Shown piece after piece: positions 1-10,190 of a stretch of DNA of 64,000 nt. How positions within the stretch are numbered: the first letter of the stretch is position 1; each line of letters opens with the position of its first letter. Location: contig NZ_BMKS01000006.1 in NCBI RefSeq assembly GCF_014644455.1, positions 248,001 to 312,000 on the forward strand, read 5' to 3'. The DNA is from Caldovatus sediminis. GTDB lineage: Bacteria; Pseudomonadota; Alphaproteobacteria; Acetobacterales; Acetobacteraceae. The notes under the pieces are model-generated. The model worked only from the letters and a program-made list of their open reading frames with translations, had not been told where the DNA came from and did no database searches. Made by a program: the position numbers and the translations under genes.

Positions 1-2
1 CG

Positions 3-1397
3 CAGCTCCCGCGGCTGCGCGACCTCGGCGTCACGGCCGTCGAGCTGATGCCGGTCGGCGACTTCCCGGGACGCCGGAACTGGGGCTACGACGGCGTGCT
101 GCCCTATGCGCCGGACACGGCCTACGGCTCGCCCGAGGACCTGAAGGCGCTGGTGGACGCGGCGCACGGCCTCGGCCTGATGGCGTTCCTCGACGTGGTG
201 TACAACCACTTCGGGCCGGACGGGGCCTACCTGCACGCCTACGCCCGGGCCTTCTTCGACGGGCGCGCGCGCACGCCGTGGGGCGCCGCGATCGACTTCC
301 GGCGGCCCGAGGTGCGCGCCTTCTTCGAGGAGAACGCGCTCTACTGGCTGAACGAGTACCGCTTCGACGGCCTGCGCCTCGACGCGGTGCACGCGATCGC
401 CGAGGAGGCGTGGCTCGACGCGCTCGGCGCCCGCATCCGGCGCGAGATCACCGACCGCCACGTCCACCTGGTGCTGGAGAACGAGCGCAACGGCGCGCGC
501 CACCTGCGGCCGGTCGGCCACTTCGACGCGCAGTGGAACGACGACGGCCACAACACCCTGCACCCGCTGCTGACCGGCGAGAGCGAGGGCTACTATGCCG
601 ACTTCGCCGGGGACGGCGCGGCCAAGCTCGCCCGCGTGCTGGAGCAGGGCTTCCTGTTCCAGGGCCAGGTCGCTCCGCGCCGCGGGGCGCCGCGGGGCGA
701 GCCCTCCGCCCACCTGCCGCCGACCGCCTTCGTGCTGTTCCTGCAGAACCACGACCAGGTCGGCAACCGCGCCTGCGGCGAGCGCCTGTCCGCGCTGGCG
801 CATCCGGAGGCGCTGGCGGCGGCGACGGCGCTGCTGCTGCTCTGCCCGCAGGTGCCGCTGTTGTTCATGGGCGAGGAGTGGGGCGCGACCGCGCCCTTCC
901 TCTACTTCACCGACCACCATGGCGAGCTCGCCGACGCCGTGCGCGAGGGGCGGCGCCGCGAGTTCGCCCATTTCGCCGCCTTCGCCGATCCGGAGGCGCG
1001 CGAACGCATCCCCGACCCGAACGCCGAGGCGACCTTCCGCGCCTCGATCCCCGACCCGGCCGAGGCTGCGCGCCCCCCGCACGCCGCCGTGCTCGACCTG
1101 CACCGCCGGCTGCTCGCGCTGCGGCGGCGGGAGATCGTGCCGCGCCTCCCCGGCGCGCGCGCCATCGGCGCCGGCGCGGCCGGGGATGCCGCGGTGCTGG
1201 CGCGGTGGCGCCTCGGCGACGGGGCGGTCCTGACGATCGCGGCGAATCTCGGCCCGGATCAGGCGAGCGTCGCCCCCCTCGCCGGCGGCGGCCGGCTGCT
1301 GTTCGAGAGCCTTGCCGGGGCCGCCGCGTCGCTCGGCGCGGGTCGCCTGCCGCCGCGCTGCACCGTCGCCCTGCTCGCGCCGCCCGCCGCCCGATGA
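3..1397 (+). CDS. treZ: Malto-oligosyltrehalose trehalohydrolase, C-terminal part (5' end outside window)
   Basis: This GH13 enzyme releases trehalose from maltooligosyl-trehalose, the last step of the TreY/TreZ route from alpha-glucan. The frame is open from base 3, so the N-terminal carbohydrate-binding part and the start codon lie upstream of the window. Visible GH13 motifs are DVVYNHFGPDG, then FDGLRLDAVHAI with the nucleophile Asp at about nt 381, then LVLENERN with the acid/base Glu at about nt 477, then LQNHDQVGNR with the transition-state Asp. The spacing fits TreZ better than branching enzyme. The stop overlaps the malQ start (ATGA), so the two are probably one operon. treY lies tail-to-tail just beyond malQ, which supports the assignment. 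Confidence 0.93.
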   Translation, partial: QLPRLRDLGVTAVELMPVGDFPGRRNWGYDGVLPYAPDTAYGSPEDLKALVDAAHGLGLMAFLDVVYNHFGPDGAYLHAYARAFFDGRARTPWGAAIDFRRPEVRAFFEENALYWLNEYRFDGLRLDAVHAIAEEAWLDALGARIRREITDRHVHLVLENERNGARHLRPVGHFDAQWNDDGHNTLHPLLTGESEGYYADFAGDGAAKLARVLEQGFLFQGQVAPRRGAPRGEPSAHLPPTAFVLFLQNHDQVGNRACGERLSALAHPEALAAATALLLLCPQVPLLFMGEEWGATAPFLYFTDHHGELADAVREGRRREFAHFAAFADPEARERIPDPNAEATFRASIPDPAEAARPPHAAVLDLHRRLLALRRREIVPRLPGARAIGAGAAGDAAVLARWRLGDGAVLTIAANLGPDQASVAPLAGGGRLLFESLAGAAASLGAGRLPPRCTVALLAPPAAR

Positions 1398-3451
1398 CCT
1401 GCGATGACCGTCTGCGCGACCTCGCGGAGGCGGCCGGCATCGCCGCGCGCTGGCGCGACGCGCGCGGCGAGGAGCGCGAGGTCGCGGCCGACACCCTGCG
1501 CGCCGTGCTCGCCGCGCTCGGACTGCCCGCGCGATCCGCGGACGAGGCCGCGGCGTCGCGCGCGGCGCTGGCCGCGCGCGGCGCTCGCCTGCCGCCGCTG
1601 ATCACCGCGCGGCAGGGGCCGCAGGGCGTCGCCATCCCCGGCCACGCCCCCGGTACCCGCTTCCGCCTGCGTCTCGAGGACGGCGAGGTGCAGGAGGGCA
1701 GGCTCGGGCGCGGCCGCGCCGGCCAGGCCCGCCTGCCGCCGCCGCGCCGGCCGGGCTATCACCGGCTGGAGCTGCCGGACGCCGGCACCACGGTCGCCGT
1801 CGCGCCGCCGCGCTGCTTCGGGCTCGCGGAGGCCGGCGCCGAGCGGCACCGGGACGGGGCGCCCTGGGGCATCGCGGTGCAGCTCTATTCCCTGCGCCGG
1901 CGCGGCGACCTCGGCATCGGCGACCTCGGCGCCATCGGGCCCTTCGCGCGCGACGCGGCGCGGCGCGGCGCCGCCTGCGTCGCGATCAGCCCGGTGCATG
2001 CGCAGTTCGCCGCCGACCCGCGCCGGTTCGGCCCCTACGCACCGTCCAGCCGGCTGTTCCTCAACGTCCTGCATGCCGACCCGGAAGCCGCCCTCGGCCC
2101 CCTCGACCCCTGGCCGGACGAGGGGCGGGAGGCGCTCGACCTGGTGGACTGGCCGGGCGCCGCGCGGACGAGGCTCGCGCGCCTGCGGCGGCTGTTCGAC
2201 CGCCACGGCGACCACCCGGGCTTCGTGTCCTTCCGCGAGGCGATGGGGGACGCGCTCGAGGACCATGCGCGCTTCGAGGCGCTGCACGGCCACTTCTTCG
2301 GCCGCGACCCGGCGAGGTGGAACTGGCGCGACTGGCCGGAGGCGTACCGCGACCCGCGCTCCCCCGCCGTGCTGGAATTCGCCCGCGGCAACGCCCGGGA
2401 GGTCGCCTTCCACGCCTTCTGCCAGTGGCTGGCCGACGAGTCGCTCCGGGCCGCGCAGGCCGCCTGCCGCGACGCCGGCATGCCGATCGGCCTGATCGCC
2501 GACCTGGCGGTGGGCACCGATCCCGGCGGCAGCCATGCCTGGTCCCGCCAGCGGGAGATCCTGCCGGACGTCTCCGTCGGCGCGCCGCCCGACATGTTCT
2601 CGCCGATGGGCCAGGACTGGGGCCTGACCGCCTTCTCCCCGCGCGAGCTGGCGGAGGGCGGCTTCGTCGCCTTCACCGAGCTGCTGCGCGCCACCATGCG
2701 CCACGGCGGCGGCATCCGCGTGGACCACGCGATGGGCCTCGCGCGCCTCTGGGTCGTGCCGCGCGGCGCGCGGCCGAGCGAGGGCGCCTACCTCCGCTAT
2801 CCGCTCGACGACCTGTTGCGCCTGCTCGCGCTCGAATCCCATCGGCACCGGGTGGTCGTCATCGGCGAGGACCTCGGCACCGTGCCGCCGGGCTTCCGCA
2901 GGCAGATCGAGCGGCACGGCGCGCTCGGGATGCGGGTGCTCTGGTTCGAGCGCGACGCGCGCGGGCGCTTCGCGCCGCCGGAACGCTGGCAGCGCGCCGC
3001 CGCGGCGATGACGACGACACACGACCTGCCGACCGTCGCCGGCTGGTGGGCGGGGCGCGACATCGAATGGCGCGAGCGCCTCGGCCTCTTCGGCGATGAC
3101 GGCGGGCGCGCCGCGGCGGAGCGCGCCGCGCGCGAGAAGGACCGCCGGGCGCTCTGGGCCGCCATGCGCGCGAGCGGCGCGGCGGCGGGCGAGCCGCCGC
3201 CGCCCGAGGCGGGCGCCGCCGTCGCGGATGCGGCGATGGCGCATGTCGGGGGCACCGCCTGCGTGCTCGGCCTGCTGCCGATCGAGGACGCGCTGGCGCT
3301 GGCCGAGCAGCCGAACCTCCCCGGCACGGTGGACCAGCACCCCAACTGGCGCCGCCGCCTGCCCCGCGAGGCGGGCACGGTGCTGCACGAGCCGGACGCC
3401 GCCCGGCGCGTCGAGACCTTCGCCCGCGCGCGCCGGCGTGCGGCCCGGTGA
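1394..3451 (+). CDS. malQ: 4-alpha-glucanotransferase (amylomaltase)
   Basis: A GH77 disproportionating enzyme of 685 aa that moves alpha-1,4-glucan chains between acceptors and can extend short maltodextrins into TreY/TreZ substrates. The start is the ATG overlapping the treZ stop (ATGA). An open frame runs further upstream but is out of frame with, and inside, treZ. GH77 landmarks are VQLYSLRRRGDLGIGDL near residue 160, the nucleophile Asp444 in GIRVDHAMGLARLW, acid/base Glu492 in VIGEDLGTVP, and Asp544 in TTHDLPTVAGWW. The residue 1-150 extension matches the longer bacterial MalQ type. Neighbours are treZ upstream and treY convergent, 19 bp beyond the stop. Confidence 0.93.
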   Translation: MTCDDRLRDLAEAAGIAARWRDARGEEREVAADTLRAVLAALGLPARSADEAAASRAALAARGARLPPLITARQGPQGVAIPGHAPGTRFRLRLEDGEVQEGRLGRGRAGQARLPPPRRPGYHRLELPDAGTTVAVAPPRCFGLAEAGAERHRDGAPWGIAVQLYSLRRRGDLGIGDLGAIGPFARDAARRGAACVAISPVHAQFAADPRRFGPYAPSSRLFLNVLHADPEAALGPLDPWPDEGREALDLVDWPGAARTRLARLRRLFDRHGDHPGFVSFREAMGDALEDHARFEALHGHFFGRDPARWNWRDWPEAYRDPRSPAVLEFARGNAREVAFHAFCQWLADESLRAAQAACRDAGMPIGLIADLAVGTDPGGSHAWSRQREILPDVSVGAPPDMFSPMGQDWGLTAFSPRELAEGGFVAFTELLRATMRHGGGIRVDHAMGLARLWVVPRGARPSEGAYLRYPLDDLLRLLALESHRHRVVVIGEDLGTVPPGFRRQIERHGALGMRVLWFERDARGRFAPPERWQRAAAAMTTTHDLPTVAGWWAGRDIEWRERLGLFGDDGGRAAAERAAREKDRRALWAAMRASGAAAGEPPPPEAGAAVADAAMAHVGGTACVLGLLPIEDALALAEQPNLPGTVDQHPNWRRRLPREAGTVLHEPDAARRVETFARARRRAAR

Positions 3452-3470
3452 GCGGCGCGCCCGGCGGCCG

Positions 3471-6287
3471 TCACCTCGCGGGGCGATCGGGCACGAGCGC
3501 CGCGACGGACAGGTCGTCCAGGATCGCCGCCGCCTGCAGCCCGCCGTCGCCGGCCTCGATCGTCCGCCCGGTCAGGAGGTCCCGCCAGCGCGTCGCCGCG
3601 GGGGCCGCGTCCCGCGGCCAGACGATCCTGGTGCCGGCCCAGTCGGGATCGGCCGCGAGCCGGGCCGGGAAGCGCGCCGCCGCAACCAGCAGCGCGTCCT
3701 CCCCGTGGCGGCGGAGGAACGAGCAGAGGTGGTCCGCCTTGCGGCCCTCGGCGCCGAGCGCCTGATAGCCGCCCTGCGCGAAGAGCGCCGGACGCCCGCG
3801 GCGGAAGGCCAGGAGGGTGGCGATGACGGCGAGCTTGATGCGGCCGTCCTGCCACGCGTCCAGCATTCGCGCCAGCGCCGCGCGGCGGTCCCGCGCCAGC
3901 GCCGACGACACCTCGTCGAGCAGCCGCGCGCGGAGGGCGTGGTCCACCGGACGGCGGTTGTCGGGATCCACCAGGCTGAGGTCCCAGAGCTCGGCGCCCT
4001 GATAGATGTCGGGCACGCCGGGGACGGTCAGCTTCAGCGCGGTCTGCGCCAGGCTGTTGCGCACGCCGAGCCGCGCCACACGCGCCTGGAACGGGAGGAA
4101 GGCGTCGAGGAACGCGTCCGGCCGCGAGGTGTCGAGCGCGTCGCGGACGAAGGCCCGCACGGCGTCCTCATAGGCCGCGTCGGGCGACGCCCAGTCGGAT
4201 CGGACCTTCGCCTCGCGCACGGACTTCACCATCGCGCCCTCGACGCGCCCGGCGAAGGCGCGGACGGCGCCCGGCTCCGGCAACGCCGGGAGGCCGGTCA
4301 GCTCCGCCGGCCAGGCGCCGAGCAGGAGCTGGTAGAGCAGGTACTCGTCGTTGCGGTCCGGCGGCGCGGCCCGGTCCGCGTCGCCCCGGCGGGCGCGCAG
4401 GGTGCGGCTCCAGGCCCCGACCTGCCGGGCCCATTCCCCGGGCATCTCCGACAGGACCGCGAGGCGCGCGCGCGCGTCCTCGCCGCGCTTGGTGTCGTGG
4501 GTGGAGGTGCCCAGCATCGCGTGCGGCCAGCGCCGCGCCCGCTCCGCGTTCGCCGCGTGGAACTCCGCGAGCGGAACGCCGAACCGGTCGGGATGGCCGC
4601 CCACCTCGTTCAGCGCGACGAAGCGGGTGTAGCGGTAGAAGGCGGTGTCCTCGAGGCCCTTGGCCATCACCGGCCCGCTGTACTGCTGCACCCGCATGGC
4701 GCAGCGCACCACGGCGTGGCGGCTGTAGCCGCTGCGCGGCTGCGCGACCAGGTCCGTGGTCAGCAGGCGGTGCAGGAAGTCGAAGGCCCCCGGGTCCACG
4801 CCGGTTCCGGCCTGCCGCGCCTGCGCCACCGCCCGGCCGATGCCGCGGCGGTCGGCCTCGGCCGGCGCCGCGGCGCCGTCCACGTAGGTGCGATAGACCG
4901 CGAAGCGCGCGACGACCTCGCGCAGCGCCCGGCGCAGGACGGCGTGCGTGAAGTCCGCCGTGCGGGGGTTCTGCCGGGCGACGCGCGCGGCGTCGCGGGC
5001 CAGGGCGTCCAGCTCGCCCGCCATCTCGCTCCGCATGACGTGGAGCTTGCTCTCGCGGACGACCGCGTCGAAGGGGCGGGCGGTGCCGGTGAACTCCGCG
5101 TGGCATCGGGTGAAGCCCTCCTCGCCGGCGGGGTCCACGAGCAGGCCGAGCACCAGGTTCGCGAACTCGTATCCGGTGGTGCCCTCGACGGGCCAGTCCT
5201 CGCGCAGCGGCTCGTCGTGGGCGAGGATCTTCTCGACGACCAGGTAGAAGGGCCGCGGCGCGCGGGCCCGCAGCCGCATCAGGTAGCCCTTCGGGTCGAG
5301 CAGCCCGTCCACGTGGTCGATGCGCAGCCCGTCGAGGGTGCCGTCGCGCAGCAGGTCGAACACCAGCCGGTGCGTGCGCTCGAACAGCTCCGGCAGCTCC
5401 ATCCGCAGGCCGGCCAGCTCGTTGACGTTGAAGAAGCGGCGGTAGTTGATGTCGTCCGCGGCCACGCGGAAATGCGCGACGCGCCAGTGCTGGTCCCGGA
5501 TCAGCGCGTCGAGGCCGCGCCAGGTGTCGAGCCGGCCCGGCTCGCCGTTGAGGCGCGCGACGGCCGCCTCCACCGCCTCGCGCACCCCGGCGTGATCGCG
5601 GGCGAGCGCGGCGAGCTCCGCCTGGAGCTCGCGCGCCCTGCGCGCAACGTAGGGCCGCCAGGCGGGCAGGCCAGCGAAGGCGTCGCCGATGCGCTCGAGC
5701 GCCGGGTGCGCGTCGCCCAGCACGCGCGCGTAGTGCAGCGGGCAGACCGGCAGCTTGTGCGTGCCGTAGGCCCAGACGGCGAAGCTGCCGGCCTCGGGGT
5801 CGAAGCGCAGCGCGAGCTGGCCCGCCTCCAGCACCGCTCCATAGTGGTCGCCGAGCAGGGGCACGAGCAGCTTTCCGGCCAGGTGGCGCCGCTCCGGATC
5901 CCAGTCGATGTCGAACCAGCCCGCATGGTCGGAGTCCGGGCCCCATTCGAGCACGTCGAGCCACCACGGGTTCTCGGCGCCGCCGACGCCCATGTGGTTG
6001 GGCACGAAATCGAGCACCAGCCCGAGCCGGTTCGCCCGGAACGCCTCCGCCATGCGCCGGAACGCGGCCTCGCCGCCGAGCTCGGGGCTGAGCCGGTTGT
6101 GGTCCACGATGTCGTAGCCGTGCGCGCTGCCCGAGCGGGCCTTGAGGAAGGGCGAGGCGTAGACGTGGCTGACGCCGAGCCGCGCGAGGCAGGGCGCGAG
6201 CGCCGCCGCGTCGTCGAAGCCGAACCCGGCGCGGAACTGCAGGCGGTAGGTCGCACGCGGGATCGGCGGCGCTGCGGGGTCGGGCAT
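3471..6287 (-). CDS. treY: Malto-oligosyltrehalose synthase
   Basis: A GH13 enzyme of 938 aa that turns the reducing-end alpha-1,4 bond of maltodextrins into an alpha,alpha-1,1 bond; TreZ then releases trehalose. The start (MPDPAAPPIPRATYRLQF) is chosen because ATYRLQF is the usual TreY N-terminus and AGGAGG sits about 10 nt upstream. A longer open frame upstream lacks TreY similarity. Motifs are LDFVPNHMG, Asp324 in GLRIDHVDGL, Glu352 in LVVEKILA and Asp598 in STHDTKRGED. The long insertions between GH13 motifs, and the total length, are typical of TreY. It is transcribed convergently with treZ-malQ, so it needs its own promoter in the 456-bp gap before dapF. Confidence 0.95.
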   Translation of the reverse strand: MPDPAAPPIPRATYRLQFRAGFGFDDAAALAPCLARLGVSHVYASPFLKARSGSAHGYDIVDHNRLSPELGGEAAFRRMAEAFRANRLGLVLDFVPNHMGVGGAENPWWLDVLEWGPDSDHAGWFDIDWDPERRHLAGKLLVPLLGDHYGAVLEAGQLALRFDPEAGSFAVWAYGTHKLPVCPLHYARVLGDAHPALERIGDAFAGLPAWRPYVARRARELQAELAALARDHAGVREAVEAAVARLNGEPGRLDTWRGLDALIRDQHWRVAHFRVAADDINYRRFFNVNELAGLRMELPELFERTHRLVFDLLRDGTLDGLRIDHVDGLLDPKGYLMRLRARAPRPFYLVVEKILAHDEPLREDWPVEGTTGYEFANLVLGLLVDPAGEEGFTRCHAEFTGTARPFDAVVRESKLHVMRSEMAGELDALARDAARVARQNPRTADFTHAVLRRALREVVARFAVYRTYVDGAAAPAEADRRGIGRAVAQARQAGTGVDPGAFDFLHRLLTTDLVAQPRSGYSRHAVVRCAMRVQQYSGPVMAKGLEDTAFYRYTRFVALNEVGGHPDRFGVPLAEFHAANAERARRWPHAMLGTSTHDTKRGEDARARLAVLSEMPGEWARQVGAWSRTLRARRGDADRAAPPDRNDEYLLYQLLLGAWPAELTGLPALPEPGAVRAFAGRVEGAMVKSVREAKVRSDWASPDAAYEDAVRAFVRDALDTSRPDAFLDAFLPFQARVARLGVRNSLAQTALKLTVPGVPDIYQGAELWDLSLVDPDNRRPVDHALRARLLDEVSSALARDRRAALARMLDAWQDGRIKLAVIATLLAFRRGRPALFAQGGYQALGAEGRKADHLCSFLRRHGEDALLVAAARFPARLAADPDWAGTRIVWPRDAAPAATRWRDLLTGRTIEAGDGGLQAAAILDDLSVAALVPDRPAR

Positions 6288-6743
6288 CGCGTGGGGCTCC
6301 TCCTGCCGGGCGGCGCACCGCCCGGTGACGCGGAGATCGGACGCGCCGGGGCCCGTTTCACGGCCGGCGGTTCCCGGTCGGCGCACCGCGATCCCCGGCC
6401 GTCGCGCGAAGGCGCCGGCGATGGCGTCGGGTCCGCCCGGGGGAGGCGGCGTCCGCGCGCGCCGCGGCGCGATCGCCCGGGGCGGGCCGGTGCGGGATGG
6501 CGGGTTCGGGCGCGGCGCGTTCACGGGTCGGGTTCCCGTCTTCCGAAAGCGCCAGGCCCGCGGGTGTTCCACTGCGCGGCCGGGACGCCGGCGCGCAAGC
6601 CCCGTGGCCCGGCAGGGGACGGCGGGGTGCCGCGGGGCGGGCGGCAGGCGGCCGGCGCCGCCCCGGAAACCCGCGACGGGGCGCCGCGTCCCCGCCCCCA
6701 ACCCTTGGATCGCGCACGGAACCGGCGCATATGACGCCCGGCC
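6288..6743. other. Intergenic region between divergent treY and dapF
   Basis: This 456-bp stretch is extremely GC-rich. It carries the treY ribosome binding site at its left edge and probably promoters for both genes. I see no convincing small gene, RNA gene or repeat. Frames crossing it lack plausible starts and show no recognisable protein. Confidence 0.5.
6705..6733 (+). promoter_or_regulatory. Candidate sigma70-type promoter for dapF-mtaB(-ftsY)
   Basis: TTGGAT (6705-6710) and CATATG (6728-6733) are separated by 17 bp, in an otherwise GC-saturated region. The predicted start point would lie only a few bases before the dapF ATG at 6744, giving a leaderless or nearly leaderless mRNA. No Shine-Dalgarno is visible before that ATG, which agrees. 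This rests on eye-matching only. Confidence 0.3.
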
Positions 6744-7574
6744 ATGCTCCCCTTCCGCAAGATGCACGGGCTCGGCAACGACTTCGTCGTGCTGGACGAG
6801 CGGTCCGCCCCGCTCCGCCTGACCCCGGCGCGCGCCGCGGCGCTGGCCGACCGGCGGCGCGGCGTCGGCTGCGACCAGATCATTTCGCTCGAGCCCGCCG
6901 GGGACGGCGCCGACGTGTTCATGCGCATCCGCAACCCGGACGGCTCCGAGGCCGGGGCCTGCGGCAACGCCACCCGCTGCGTCGCCGCCCTGATCGCCGC
7001 CGAGACCGGGCGCCGGCAGGTGACCGTGCGGACCATCGCCGGCGACCTGTCCGCGGAGGTCCATCCCGACGGCAGCGTCACCGTGGACATGGGCGCGCCG
7101 CGCCTCGACTGGCGCGCGGTGCCGCTGGCCGAGGCGACGGACACGCTCCACCTGCCCCTTGCCGAAGGGCCGGTGGAGTCTCCCGCCGCCTGCTCGATGG
7201 GCAATCCGCACGCCACCTTCTTCGTCCCCGATCTCGACGCGATCCCGGTCGCCGCGCTCGGCCCGCTTCTGGAACGGCACCCGCTCTTCCCCGAGCGCGC
7301 CAACATCGGCTTCGCCCAGGTGCTGGCGCCGGACCGCCTGCGGCTCGTGGTGTGGGAACGCGGCGCGGGCATGACGCTCGCCTGCGGCTCCGGCGCCTGC
7401 GCGGCGCTGGTCAACGCCCACCGGCGCGGCCTCGCCGGACGGCGCGCCACGGTCGCGCTGCCGGGGGGCGAGCTCGGCATCGAGTGGCGGGCCTCGGACG
7501 GGCACGTGCTGATGACCGGCCCGGTCGCCACCGCCTTCGTCGGCCAGCTCGACCTCGCGGCCTATCCGGCATGA
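6744..7574 (+). CDS. dapF: Diaminopimelate epimerase
   Basis: Interconverts LL- and meso-diaminopimelate, a cofactor-independent step feeding lysine and peptidoglycan synthesis in the cytoplasm. The 276-aa length is normal. The start gives [18 protein letters not shown], the classical DapF N-terminus. The catalytic pair is Cys73 in [11 protein letters not shown] and Cys214 in [12 protein letters not shown], and [10 protein letters not shown] is the conserved central motif. The stop overlaps the mtaB start by ATGA, so the two are translationally coupled. dapF-mtaB-ftsY is a familiar alphaproteobacterial order. Confidence 0.97.
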   Translation: MLPFRKMHGLGNDFVVLDERSAPLRLTPARAAALADRRRGVGCDQIISLEPAGDGADVFMRIRNPDGSEAGACGNATRCVAALIAAETGRRQVTVRTIAGDLSAEVHPDGSVTVDMGAPRLDWRAVPLAEATDTLHLPLAEGPVESPAACSMGNPHATFFVPDLDAIPVAALGPLLERHPLFPERANIGFAQVLAPDRLRLVVWERGAGMTLACGSGACAALVNAHRRGLAGRRATVALPGGELGIEWRASDGHVLMTGPVATAFVGQLDLAAYPA

Positions 7575-8869
7575 GCACCGCCTCCGCGCAGTCCTGCGGC
7601 GAGGCCGCCTCCGGCGTGCGGCTGCTGACCTTCGGCTGCCGGCTGAACACCTACGAATCCGAGGCGATGCGCGCGCTGGCGACCGCCGCCGGGCACGGCG
7701 CGGGGACGATCGTCGTCAACACCTGCGCCGTCACCGCCGAGGCCGAGCGCCAGGCGCGGCAGGCGATCCGCAAGGCACATCGCGAGAACCCGGGGGCGCG
7801 CATCCTCGTCACCGGCTGCGCCGCCCAGATCCGCCCCGCGGACTGGGCCGCGCTGCCCGGCGTGGCGCGCGTGATCGGCAACGCCGAGAAGCTGCGGCCG
7901 GAGACCTGGGCGCGCCTCGACGCGCCGCCCGCGCCCGTCGCCGACATCATGGCGGCGCGCGAGACGGCGGCGCACCTCGTCACCGAGTTCGCCGGCCGCG
8001 CCCGCGCCTTCGTGCAGGTGCAGCAGGGCTGCGACCACCGCTGCACCTTCTGCGTCATCCCCTTCGGCCGCGGCCCCTCGCGCAGCGTCCCGGCGGGGGC
8101 GGTGGTGGAGCAGGTGCGGGCGCTGGTGCGGGGCGGCTGCCGCGAGGTGGTGCTGACCGGGGTGGACATCACGAGCTACGGCCCCGACCTGCCGGGCCGG
8201 CCGACGCTCGGCCAGCTCTGCCGCCGCCTGCTGCGCCTGGTGCCGGAGCTGCCGCGGCTCCGCCTCTCCTCCCTCGACCCGGTGGAGGTGGACCCGGACC
8301 TCTGGCGCCTGATCGCGGAGGAGCCGCGGCTGATGCCGCACCTGCACCTCTCGCTGCAGCACGGCGCCGACCTGATCCTCAAGCGCATGCGGCGGCGGCA
8401 CCTGCGCGGCGACGCGCTCGCCTTCGTCCGCCGCGCCCGGAGCCTGCGGCCGGAGATCGCCTTCGGCGCCGACCTGATCGCCGGCTTCCCGACCGAGACC
8501 GAGGACCATTTCGCGCAGACGCTCGACCTGGTGGAGGAGGCGGGCCTCACCTTCCTGCACGTCTTCCCCTATTCCGAGCGCCCCGGCACGCCGGCGGCGC
8601 GGATGCCGCAACTGCCGAGGGCGCTGCGGCGCGAGCGCGCGGCGCGGCTGCGCGAGGCCGGCGCCCGCGCCGCGCGGCGCTTCTACGCGGGGCGGGTGGG
8701 GCGCGAGGAGAGCGTGCTGCTCGAGCGCGAGGACCGCGGCCGCACCGAGCAGTTCGCGCCGATCCGCGTGGCGGCGCCCGGCGCGTCCGCGGGCGCGCCG
8801 GGGGAGCTGCGGCGCCTGCGCGTGGTGGCGGCGACGGACGAGGGCCTGCTGGCGGAGGCCGCGGCCTGA
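7571..8869 (+). CDS. mtaB: tRNA t6A37 methylthiotransferase (MtaB)
   Basis: A radical-SAM methylthiotransferase of 432 aa that converts t6A37 to ms2t6A37 in tRNAs reading ANN codons. The start is the ATG overlapping the dapF stop; a longer open frame upstream only shadows dapF. The N-terminal UPF0004 domain carries the three auxiliary-cluster cysteines: Cys23 ([10 protein letters not shown]), Cys52 ([16 protein letters not shown]) and Cys83 (VTGCAAQ). The radical-SAM CxxxCxxC is Cys154/158/161 in [23 protein letters not shown]-like C-terminal region follows. The short GCRLN signature distinguishes MtaB from MiaB and RimO. Confidence 0.94.
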   Translation: MSTASAQSCGEAASGVRLLTFGCRLNTYESEAMRALATAAGHGAGTIVVNTCAVTAEAERQARQAIRKAHRENPGARILVTGCAAQIRPADWAALPGVARVIGNAEKLRPETWARLDAPPAPVADIMAARETAAHLVTEFAGRARAFVQVQQGCDHRCTFCVIPFGRGPSRSVPAGAVVEQVRALVRGGCREVVLTGVDITSYGPDLPGRPTLGQLCRRLLRLVPELPRLRLSSLDPVEVDPDLWRLIAEEPRLMPHLHLSLQHGADLILKRMRRRHLRGDALAFVRRARSLRPEIAFGADLIAGFPTETEDHFAQTLDLVEEAGLTFLHVFPYSERPGTPAARMPQLPRALRRERAARLREAGARAARRFYAGRVGREESVLLEREDRGRTEQFAPIRVAAPGASAGAPGELRRLRVVAATDEGLLAEAAA

Positions 8870-8902
8870 CGTCATGGCGCGGCGCAGCGACGAGGTGGCG
8901 GA

Positions 8903-10099
8903 ATGGCGCTGAAGGGTTGGATCGAGCGGTTGCGCGGCCGCGCGGGCCAGCCTCCGCCGGAGGCGGAGGAGCAGCCGCCGCCCGCGCCGGTCACTGCGCC
9001 TCCCGGACGGCCGCCCGAGCCGGCCCCGCCCGAGGCGCCGCCGCTGGCCGAGGCGGTGTCGCCGCCCGAGGACGACGCGGCGCCGCGCGAGGCGCTCGCC
9101 CGCACCGAGCCCGAGGGGGGCGCCCCCTCGCCGGGGCCGGCCGAGGCCCCGGCGGAGCCCGCGCCCGCCGGGCCCTCCCGCGGCGGCTGGCTGAGCCGGC
9201 TCAAGGCCGGTCTCGCCCGGTCCACCGCGCGGCTCACCGAGGGCATCACCACCCTCTTCCGCAAGCGCCGGCTCGACGACGAGGCGCTGGAGGAGCTCGA
9301 GGAGACGCTGATCGCCGCCGACCTGGGCGTCGCCGCCGCGCGGCGCATCGTGGAGGGCTTCCGCCGCACGCGTTTCGGCAAGGAGGTGACGGAGGAGGAG
9401 GTGAAGGCGGCGCTCGCCGAGGAGATCGCCGCGATCCTCGCCCCCGTGGCGCGGCCGATGCCGATCGAGCCCCGCCGCCGGCCGCACGTGGTGCTGGTGG
9501 TCGGCGTCAACGGCACCGGCAAGACCACGACCATCGCCAAGCTCGGCCAGCAGTACCGCGAGCAGGGGCTCTCGGTCGCCTTCGTCGCCGGCGACACCTT
9601 CCGCGCCGCGGCGGTCGAGCAGCTGCAGATCTGGGGCGAGCGCGTGGGCTGCCCGGTCTATGCGCCGGCCAGGCCGGGAGCGGACGCCGCCGGCCTCGCC
9701 TTCGACGCGCTGAAGGCGGCGAAGGAGGCGGGGACCGAGGTGCTGCTCGTGGACACCGCCGGGCGGCTGCACAACAAGGCGGCGCTGATGGAGGAGCTGC
9801 GCAAGATCGTGCGCGTGCTGAAGCGCCTCGATCCCGAGGCGCCGCACTCGGTGCTGCTGACCCTCGACGCCACCACCGGGCAGAATGCCCTCCAGCAGTG
9901 CAAGGTGTTCAAGGAGATGGTGGACGTGACCGGCCTCGCCGTCACCAAGCTCGACGGCAGCGCGAAGGGTGGCGTGGTGGTGGCGCTGGCGCAGGAAGTC
10001 GGCCTGCCCGTGCACTTCGTGGGGGTGGGGGAGAGGGCCGGAGACCTGCGGCCCTTCGAGGCGCGGGACTTCGCGCGCGGGCTGCTGGGACTGGACTGA
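8903..10099 (+). CDS. ftsY: Signal recognition particle receptor FtsY
   Basis: The SRP receptor GTPase that docks ribosome-SRP complexes to the membrane, 398 aa. Residues 1-95 form a Pro/Ala/Glu-rich acidic A domain of low complexity. The N domain (about 98-185) and the G domain follow, with the P-loop GVNGTGKTTT at 201-210, DTFRAAAVEQL at 231-241, VDTAGRL at 283-289 and TKLDGSAKGG at 348-357. The start sits 33 bp after mtaB. FtsY and the mtaB product are unrelated in function, but the adjacency is common in alphaproteobacteria. Confidence 0.96.
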   Translation: MALKGWIERLRGRAGQPPPEAEEQPPPAPVTAPPGRPPEPAPPEAPPLAEAVSPPEDDAAPREALARTEPEGGAPSPGPAEAPAEPAPAGPSRGGWLSRLKAGLARSTARLTEGITTLFRKRRLDDEALEELEETLIAADLGVAAARRIVEGFRRTRFGKEVTEEEVKAALAEEIAAILAPVARPMPIEPRRRPHVVLVVGVNGTGKTTTIAKLGQQYREQGLSVAFVAGDTFRAAAVEQLQIWGERVGCPVYAPARPGADAAGLAFDALKAAKEAGTEVLLVDTAGRLHNKAALMEELRKIVRVLKRLDPEAPHSVLLTLDATTGQNALQQCKVFKEMVDVTGLAVTKLDGSAKGGVVVALAQEVGLPVHFVGVGERAGDLRPFEARDFARGLLGLD

Positions 10100-10190
10100 C
10101 CGGCCGCGCCCGGGGCCGCTTCCGCCCGGCCGCGCTCGCCCGCGGTTCGTCGGGCAGGCCTCGGCCGTATCGAGCGGTCCGCGATCCGCC

